NCBI GenBank assembly: GCA_022385755.1
Contig: MU278359.1
Location: 543,670-560,104, forward strand
Direction: 5' to 3'
DNA from: Trametopsis cervina
Lineage: Eukaryota; Basidiomycota; Agaricomycetes; Polyporales; Irpicaceae
DNA: 16,435 nucleotides
The notes under the pieces were generated by a model that was not told the DNA's origin, made no database searches, and saw nothing but the letters and a program-made list of their open reading frames with translations. The position numbers were made by a program, and so were the translations under genes. Below are positions 8,402-15,398 of this stretch, in pieces (within the stretch, counting starts at the first letter, position 1; the number at the start of each line of letters is the position of its first letter).

Positions 8402-9081
8402 GTAAGCAATGCTTACTGACTGAAATAGGCGCCCATATGTGACCCCTCCAGAAGGTACCCATGGTATAGTACACTGTGTTAGAATCAACACTAACAGTAT
8501 TGCGGAAAAATTGAAGTCTCTAGGGCCAAAATAAACTTGCCCAAATGCGGAAATATGGCTTTCAATTTCGATGTTTTGGTAGTATTTTGCACTTTCTGAG
8601 TTCAATAATGGAGCTACAGCAAAACTGCTTGTAGCAATGACATCAGATTAGCTAAGCGGACGTTTTCCCCATTGGGAAGTGGTTTTCCCACGGTCAATAA
8701 ATTGACTGTAGAGCTCCCAATAAAATCCAGAACAATTCGGAAAAATCACATTAAAATTTTTACAGCCTATAAAGCCATTTATACATCTTCATTTGCACTT
8801 CTACAGTCATGACACTCTTAAAATTTGATGGTTTGACTATGTTTTGAACTTTCTGAGCTTAGTAATATAGCTACAGCAAAATAGTTTGTAGTGATGACAT
8901 CAGATTACATAAGCGCACATTTTCACATTGGGACATCTTTTTCCCACAGTCTATAAATTGACTGTAAAGTAATTATTTTTATTCATAAAAAAACAGAAAC
9001 AGTTGCTTGATTTGTTGGAAATATCTTAACACATATAAAGGTCTCAGGAATCGTAACCTGCCGCTTGCCGGCCTGCTCACC
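8402..9081 (+). repeat. Conserved post-array segment, copy 2, with module M copies 4 and 5
   Basis: This begins with the palindrome at 8402-8416, then AAATAGGCGCCCATATG, then two successive module M copies (about 8572-8700 and 8826-8955). It ends with CAGTTGCTTGAT, ACATATAAAG, TCAGGAATCGTAACCTGCC and CCTGCTCACC. The same order is seen at 9946-10786, so the array plus segment forms one large repeat unit. The last ~60 bases on the minus strand encode a peptide (RPASGRLRFLRPLYVL) also present in the other copy. Confidence 0.8.
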
Positions 9082-9085
9082 AAGT

Positions 9086-9320
9086 GTATTACATAATGTG
9101 TTCTAATTTTAGCGCATTTTTCCACATTTTAATAAGCTCTGTATAAGGTATTTTATGCATTTGTCTGCAAAAGAACGCAATTTGCGAGATCACATGACCG
9201 TGGGAGAGTGATGTGATCATGTGACATGGGGTTACTAAGCCTTCCAGAATTTCTGGTGATTGTTCCATATTTGTCCAGATTTTATTGGAGGCTCTACAGC
9301 CAATTTTAGCGAAAACAGCC
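9086..9320 (+). repeat. Segment S, copy 2
   Basis: Direct repeat of 7162-7397, with about the same length and the landmarks TTTTAGCGCATTTTTCC, TAAGCCTTCCAGAATTTCTG and TTTTAGCGAAAACAGCC. An inverted pair TCACATGA (9190-9197) and TCATGTGA (9217-9224) is kept, but uses a different right half-site from copy 1. Confidence 0.8.
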
Positions 9321-9727
9321 AAATAAAGTTCAGCCACAATGGTACAGGCCTATCAGAGCGGCCTCATGAGCAGAAAGTAAGCAGGAATGACCTGATATTT
9401 TAATGGAAACAATAGACGCCGAAGATAAACTAGAAAGCTGATAAACAGACCTTATCTAAAGCACAATCCGGCCCAGGGGAAAAATGGCTTTGAAGGGAAT
9501 TGAACCAGAGCACACCTGAAGCATTTTCATGAACTGCTACCACTAGTCCATGAGACCACATACCATGTCTCAGTAGATTTAATCCGATACCCAACCGTTC
9601 AATTAAGCGCCCAACAAGCGTATCATTGCATACTAAACCTTTGGGCAAATAAAAACAGGTTAGCTATCAGCTAACAAGTAACACAACTGATTGACTATAT
9701 GTAATGTAGCATGGTTATAGTCTATCA
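9321..9727. other. Spacer around the second tRNA-like sequence
   Basis: Apart from the tRNA-like sequence at 9486-9557 I see no gene. It contains one TAAGCGCCCA motif at 9604-9613, which recurs in several otherwise different repeats of this window. The minus frame at 9430-9648 has no recognisable features. Confidence 0.4.
9486..9557 (-). other. Second tRNA-like sequence, followed by a T5 Pol III terminator
   Basis: On the minus strand there is an A-box-like TGGACTAGTGG (9540-9550) and a perfect B box GGTTCAATTCC (9496-9506). The first bases of an acceptor stem (GG with CC) can pair, and a TTTTT run lies at 9480-9484, just past the 3' end, as RNA polymerase III termination needs. Stems are mostly eroded. 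It shares ATGTGGTCT just upstream or at its 5' end with the first tRNA-like sequence but is otherwise different. A SINE head is more likely than a functional tRNA. Confidence 0.5.
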
Positions 9728-9945
9728 GTAATATTAATAAGCAAGTAGTCAAATCTGTAGCCAGTAAGTAGAAGTTGTTACTTAATAGGTAGACTTTGTT
9801 ACTTAATAAGTAAAGGTTGTTACCAAGTAAGTGCACTTTGTTACTTGATAAGTAATGGTTAGTCATAAGTAAGTACACATTGTTATTAAGTAAGTATGAG
9901 TTGCTACCGTGTAATTGAATGAAGTAAGTAATATTTGTTATAGAA
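9728..9945 (+). repeat. GTAAGTA minisatellite array 3
   Basis: About ten units, somewhat more diverged at the left edge, with TTGTTACTTAATAAGTA and TTGTTACCAAGTAAGTG among them. The minus frame is open again with LLSNK/LLGNN heptads. The array leads into the palindrome TAAGCAATGCTTA at 9946-9958. Confidence 0.83.
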
Positions 9946-10786
9946 TAAGCAATGCTTACTTACCAAATTAGGCGCCCGTATCTGACCCCTCTAGGAGGTA
10001 CCCATGGTATAGCACAATCTATCAGTATCAACACTAACAGTGTGGCTTCAAAATTGAAGTCACTAGAGCTAAAATAAACTTGCCCAAATGCGGAAATATG
10101 GCTCCAATTTCGATGTTTTGGCAGTATTTTGCACTTTCTGAGCTCAATAATGTAGCTAGAGCAAAACTGTTTGTAGCAATGACATCAGATTAGCTAAGCG
10201 GACGTTGTCCGCATTTGGAAGTGGTTTTCTCACGGTCAATAAAATGACTGTAGAGCTTCAAATAAAATCCAGAAAAATCCGGAAAAATCACATTAAATTC
10301 TGCTCAGCCTATAGAGCCATTTATACATCTTCATTTGCACTTCTAAAGTCATGACACCCTTAAAATTCAATGCTCTGGCTATGTTTTGCACTTTCTGAGC
10401 TTAATAATATAGTTACAGAAAAATGGTTTGTGGCGATGACATCAGATTACATAAGCATACATTTCCCACATTGGGATGTTCCTTTCCCACAATTTATACA
10501 TTGACTGTAAAGTCTTAAATCACACTCAAAAAATTACTATAAATTCCACACAGTCTTCAAAGTCCTTTATGTGTCCTTTTAATGTATAGTTATAGTTATG
10601 TGACCTTTCAAATTACTTCAATAGTGGGCAATACATTATATAAAGTGTTTTTTCACTATTAAATTATCTTTATCCATAAAACATTGCTGCTTTCTAAACA
10701 GACACAGTTGCTTGATGTATTGCATACATTTTAAGACATATAAAGATGTCAGGAATCGTAACCTGCCACTTGCTGGCCTGCTCACC
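9946..10786 (+). repeat. Conserved post-array segment, copy 3, with module M copies 6 and 7
   Basis: Same order as 8402-9081: palindrome, TTAGGCGCCCGTAT, two M modules (about 10112-10240 and 10368-10505), CAGTTGCTTGAT, TCAGGAATCGTAACCTGCC and CCTGCTCACC. It is longer than copy 2 by roughly 160 bases, mainly extra AT-rich sequence around 10510-10690. It abuts the inverted unit U copy. Confidence 0.8.
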
Positions 10787-11218
10787 CAAGTCCTAAAAAG
10801 GGCATATGTGTTTCTCACTTTCTGCTCTCAATTCTGCATAGTTTCCTTAATAAAGATAATCACAGTGTAGCCCAATGTCATGGCTACATACTGGTATATA
10901 AATTGCTGGGAAACTCTAATATGGTGAGGCTGTAAAAATCAAAGAAGTTTTGAAGTCTCAAACAAGCGCCCAACTATACAAAATGGTAATGGATCAATAA
11001 CTGCTACTAATATCATCAAAAGCATGCAATATGATAATAAAAGATGCTTGTAAAAGTGTATTCAAACAAAAATCCCACGCATTGGGAACAAAAAGCATCA
11101 CATTTGGCAGAACCCCAATATGCCAAATGTTACTGAAACAATTCTTGTCTTTGTACTTCATGAATTGTAACATATTTAAGTCATTCTCATTTATTGATGC
11201 AAACTGAGGATACAACAC
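10636..11218 (-). pseudogene. Decayed unidentified coding remnant spanning inverted unit U
   Basis: I do not recognise the family. Reading the minus strand, an open stretch (11218-10994) contains MKYKDKN, NIWHIGVL and PNAWDFCLN. After a stretch with stops, a second open part (10818-10636) contains NTYALFRTW, RPASGRLRFL and LYVLKCMQYIKQL. Pieces of both recur in the other copies of this repeat (6451 onward, and the minus strand near 9000-9081) with mostly conservative amino-acid changes, which suggests a once-coding transposon gene. No catalytic motif is visible and no start codon can be justified. Confidence 0.35.
10787..11170 (-). repeat. Unit U, copy 3 (inverted, partial)
   Basis: The reverse complement of 10787-11170 aligns with 6451-6830 with almost no gaps. 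The copy begins TTACAATTCATGAAGTAC where copy 2 has TTACGATTCCTGAGGTAC. Most differences are C-to-T or G-to-A, notably at CpG. The part of unit U containing the foldback arm and module M is absent here. Confidence 0.8.
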
Positions 11219-11464
11219 TTCATCTCTCCAATTGGTCCTTTCTACAGCAATTAAGTTGTACTCAATCTAGCCTCACTCCATCACCAATGAGCAAACCCCA
11301 TCAATTACATGGATGAACTCTGTGTAGCACTCTTGCATACATGTCAAGTGTAGCATGTCCTCACAATGGCTGACCTCACTAATTCTATTGCAGACATGAC
11401 TACATATACATCCAATCTTGAAGCTTTAAGCTCAAGAAGCTCCTCTACTCCAAGTTGCTTGATG
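11171..11464. other. Unassigned AT-rich stretch
   Basis: I see no gene, no minisatellite units and no match to the other repeats between the end of inverted unit U and the solo LTR. Confidence 0.4.
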
Positions 11465-11812
11465 CGTTGGATAATGCCTGCTAAGCACTTGTCTCCATTT
11501 TATCTCGTCTTTTATCACTCATTGTATCCCTTGTGTCGAGTATAGACCTCTTCCCTACCTTCCCATGAACTGTCTACACGCTCCACTATTTTCCTCCATT
11601 TTTCCCTATTTTTCCCTGACCTCTAGAGGTTGTTCTACTAGTGTAACTTCGACTTAGCAGTATTCTGCTTGCTTCTTGGTGTCAGCCGAGTTTAAGCGCC
11701 CATAGTCGCTCACCCTGCAGCCTGAGACCTCTGAGCCTCTCTCAGTTGCTCATCTCAGACTGCAGTATAAGTCTGTCAGATGTTTTGATTGCGTATAGCT
11801 CCCAGAACAACA
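11465..11812 (+). mobile_element. Solo copia LTR (plus orientation)
   Basis: This is the inverted counterpart of the LTR at 14948-15341, with about 94% identity by eye in the alignable part. It runs from CGTTGGATAATGCC (the expected first T of TGTTGG is changed to C) to CCCAGAACAACA. It lacks a 44-base segment present in the other LTR. There is no primer-binding site after it or polypurine tract before it, and no coding sequence of its element nearby. The flanking 5-mers (TGATG and CTATC) do not match, so no target duplication is visible. It may be a solo LTR left by recombination or a rearranged end. Confidence 0.75.
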
Positions 11813-14800
11813 CTATCTTCATCACTCAAGACAATGTGATTAATTTTGATTGGCATGCAATGCATTTATCTGCATAAATCCCCCTGTTCAAGCTGTGAAC
11901 TCTACCACAAACAACAAGTTTCTGTAGTATAGCTATGTTAAGCCATACTGAATCCATTTTGTCCATCTGCTACATGTATGTATAATGTAGTACAAGCTCT
12001 TTGGATGGTGAGAGAGCAAGCTATATTTAAGGTTGGCTGCCTTTCACTGCCTGTCATAAGCTTGACATCCAGCACTACGGAATACTTGCTGGTGTCATGC
12101 AGCGGGAGTGATGATGGCGGTAAGTTGGATAGGAGTGTATAGATGTAGAGGGGAGGAGATTATGGATATACAGTGATAGGTGTGAAGATTTAGGGTAGTG
12201 GAATGCTGTTGCTCAGGGGTGAGGCATGCTCTCCTACTTACTCAAACCGATGTCAATCTGCATGACCCCCAGTATCTTGACATTGATCTAGAGTGGTGTA
12301 AAACCAAGTCACCCTCTCTACTGATCAGAAAGCTAGTAGAGCTTGGCAGGGTGGTGAGATTGCAAACTTTGTGGAGACTTCAGCTCAGTGTTTGATTCTG
12401 CATCTTTTATCCTTTATTCCTAAGTTACGCACATTAACTACAATATCACTCTGCTGTCCTATCTAGAAGGTATCTATGTCCACTAACGCTCACTCCTACC
12501 CTACCCCTCTGTAAGTGTCTGCCACCGCTGTATCTTTGGTGAACGCACTCATCCCCGTTGGGCTGTGGCAAGGCACTCTCACCATACAGCCATTCAACCA
12601 GACAGCATGCCCTACCCACTACGACAGTGTACACTATGTAAGATACTCACCAAGGTGAACAACTCCCTGTGCCAAACACAACCAACCCATCGTTGGAACA
12701 GCCACAGCAACTGGCCAACACCACCAAGTGGTGGGAGGTTTGGAAATATGTTATAGTGCCTTTGAAGGAATGTGTGAAGTGCTGCAATGAGGTGTGTGGA
12801 TTGAATGAAGCGTTATGTGAGCAGTAATTGCAATAAACAACTGACCTCCATTGCTAATGTTGTCCAGCTTTCTGAGCCTTCATCAGTTACCTCCGTCTGT
12901 CTGTCTTCCACATGCAGTAAGCTCAACCTTGAACAAGCGTCCTCTCTAGTCACCATTCTGCTATTTTTTGTCCTACATCTCATGCTAGCTTTTAGCTTGG
13001 TTTCGCAGGCGACTTCCTCTCCTCCCACTTGTAGACTGCCTTATTTTTGTCACGTCATTTTCTTGCGCATGAGTAGACTTTCACAGTACTTTCAGCCACC
13101 TCATGTCTGCAATCACATCTTGAGTCATCAGTGCCAATCTACATCAACCAGACTGTCAGGCTTGTCTGTGTGATCTTTGTTCATTTCTTTTTTTCATGCA
13201 GATGCCACACTGCTACACCAGTCTTCAAACAAGCCAATTCTGATGACGGCGATCATGCTGCTTTCTCACACAGGCACAGATTAGCATACAAAACATGAGT
13301 TAAATGATCATTTACAGCATTTAGAGCACTGGCACTGCTCAAAGCAGCCAAAACCTGAGATGTTAGTAATTAAATTATGTGAAGAGCCACAGCACAAACG
13401 ACTGACCTTCAACGATGCACAAGGGATAATCACTGATACTGATCATTCTGGAAGCACCTTTAAGTACTAGAGGGGATTGCAGGAAGATTGTGGATGGTGC
13501 ACATGCTGTAAATTCACACAGGGAAGTTGTACCCCTATCAGTATGTTGAGTGTTATATTGAAGGGTCCAGCCAGTCTTGAACCTGTAGAGACATTGCAGA
13601 AGGCCTTCTCATTAATGTTGCCAATCTGTGCAAACATGGATGAAACTATGCATTAGCTTTGCAAAGTGTGGTCTTGGGTAGATTTCAGGATGTATGCGCA
13701 TTCCAGAGACTCCATACTGTGTGATTGGGTAAGCCACTTACTCTCACTTAAATAGGTGCTGGGTAACTGGTGGATTCATGGCAAGGAAGGCATGTACAGT
13801 GATCTATAGCGCAATTTGTCACATGTCACTTTAATTTGATCAAATCCTTGAAGAAATGAGATGCACACAGTGTACCACAAGAACAAGGTACTACAGTACT
13901 AACATAGAACATAGATTTACTGTTGTCACTCACATCATTGGAAACATCCTGAGGAGTGTGAACACCAGCCTTGAAATTTTACTTCTGATGGTTGTTCATC
14001 TTGAACTCCTCGTTGTCAGGTACAGTGGTGTTCTTATTGTCAGTCATGGTGGAGCGCTTGTCAGGCTCTTGTCGTTGAGCGTAACTCCCCTAACAACAGA
14101 AGGATGCATTGATTTGGAGGGCACATAGGCGAGTATATCTCTATGCTGTGTGAATTTATGACTATGTATGTTTCTAATCATGTCCCACTCCTGTTTGGAG
14201 AATACAGTCCAGTGCTATCCAGATGACCCAAATCAAGGGATACCAGAAGTGGAATTGGCTGTAAAGAGCTGTGTTGGTCATGTACACCCATAGATGGCAA
14301 ATGTGATGCTGACCAAATGCCTGTTGTGCAGAGAACCAGCACCTGTGTTTAGTTGTGATGTTTTTGAAATGAAGTCAGAATTGGTGGTTACCAAATTCCA
14401 GTGCAGAACTGTACCTGCTGGTACATAAGCAATGTTTGCTCCAGAATAACTAGCAGAGAATGTTGTAGATCTGTTTCACTGTTTGGAACCAGGTCAATGC
14501 AACATAGACAATGAGGAACGAGTGAATGAGGATCTGACATACACAAGTACAGATCTGCATGGCATCCATCAAAACCTTGCCAGGAAGTAAGGCTTATTTA
14601 CAAGGTGTGCACTGTACTGGCTCTTATGGAATACTAAATAGATTCCTGCTATCTTTCTTGACATAACATCAGCATGTATTTCTAACTGTATTGAGCAAAT
14701 TCAACAGCATCCAAAGGTTGTTATTGGCACTCTGGACCCCTTCTTGCAGCTGTCTTTGTCCAAACTGGAAGTGAAGCAAAGGCCCAATGGAGTGTCTAGG

Positions 14801-14947
14801 AACAAAACTATATTGTATAAAACTGTCACTGTGACTCTAACTCTTGAGTTTAGCCTTTTGCTCTTGGTTCAGCCTCATTCCTCTATGGACCGCTTCAGAC
14901 TGGTACTGATGAAATTCTCATGCTCGATGTCAGTACCCACCCAGCAA
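11813..14947. other. 3.1-kb unassigned stretch between the two inverted LTRs
   Basis: I find no recognisable protein, RNA gene or repeat copy. Short open frames of 60-122 codons occur on both strands (for example at 12198-12395, 12565-12756, 12805-13173 and 13856-14128), but none has a known motif, strong composition bias or support from a second copy. A plus frame from 13856 to about 14600 has only a handful of stops and a CLLC pair (near 14311), but this is not more than chance can explain. It could be old host intergenic DNA or a very decayed transposon. Confidence 0.45.
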
Positions 14948-15341
14948 TGTTGTTCTGGGAGATATACTCAACCAGAACAGGGTCTGACAGACTTATACTG
15001 CAGCAACTAAGATAGTATTGAAGAGAGAGAGGACTACTGACCTGCAGTCTGAGATGAGCAACTGAGAGAGGCTCAGAGGTCTCAGGCTGCAGGGTGAGCG
15101 ACTACGGGCGCTTAAACTCGGCTAACACCGAGAAACAAGCAGAATACTGCTAAGTCGAAGTTACACTAGTAGAATGACCTCCAGAGGTCAGGGAAAAATA
15201 GGAAAAATAGGGAAAAATAGTGGAGGGTGTAGACAGTCCATGGGAAGGTAGGGAAGGGGTCTATACTCGACATAAGGGATAAAATGAGTGATAAAAGACG
15301 AAATAAAATAGAGACAAGTGCTTAGCAGGCATTATCCAACA
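14948..15341 (-). mobile_element. 3' LTR of the minus-strand copia element
   Basis: On the minus strand it starts TGTTGGATAATGCC at 15341, directly after a polypurine tract, and ends CCCAGAACAACA at 14948. TGTTG/CAACA gives the 5-bp terminal inverted repeat usual for LTRs. The match with 11465-11812 supports both boundaries. Internal features are a three-unit GGGAAAAATA tandem (15191-15219), a TGACCTC/GAGGTCA palindrome (15175-15190), and a 44-base segment between two CTGCAG sites (14998 and 15042) that the other LTR lacks. Confidence 0.85.
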
Positions 15342-15348
15342 CTCCCCC
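15342..15348 (-). other. Polypurine tract of the copia element
   Basis: GGGGGAG on the minus strand lies immediately before the LTR's TGTTGG, the standard position for plus-strand DNA priming. A second CAGGGGGAG lies about 38 bases upstream, between the RNase H stop and the LTR. Confidence 0.75.
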
Positions 15349-15398
15349 TGCATGCAGCACGTCTCTGCAGCATAAAAACTCCCCCTGAACCCAACACA

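Noticed and set aside
6451..9056. A 2.6-kb transposon bounded by TTACGATTCCTGAG and CTCAGGAATCGTAA
   Set aside because: The 14-bp inverted match is tempting, but similarity between the right-end copies (9043 and 10749) continues past it, no target duplication is seen, and both ends lie inside repeat units, in frames that encode a similar LRFLR peptide.
7531..9878. Minus-strand ORFs of 72-158 codons over the minisatellite arrays as real genes
   Set aside because: They consist almost entirely of heptads forced by the 21-bp period, are open in two registers at once, and show no independent coding evidence.
7640..9945. Telomeric or subtelomeric repeat
   Set aside because: The unit does not resemble the TTAGGG-type repeat expected for basidiomycetes, and the arrays are internal parts of a larger repeat.
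12198..13173. Small plus-strand ORFs (12198-12395, 12565-12756, 12805-13173) as genes
   Set aside because: They are short, without motifs or a second copy, and of a size expected by chance.
13886..13907. Intron with a perfect TACTAAC branch point (13897-13903)
   Set aside because: The nearest GT and AG would make an intron of about 20 bases, too short to splice, and no exons are recognised around it.
14744..15010. 88-codon plus ORF running into the LTR
   Set aside because: It starts at TTG, crosses the LTR boundary at 14948 and has no recognisable domain.
11465..15341. One element bounded by the two LTRs
   Set aside because: LTRs of a single retrotransposon are direct repeats; these are inverted, and the polypurine tract and Pol belong to the right-hand LTR on its outer side.
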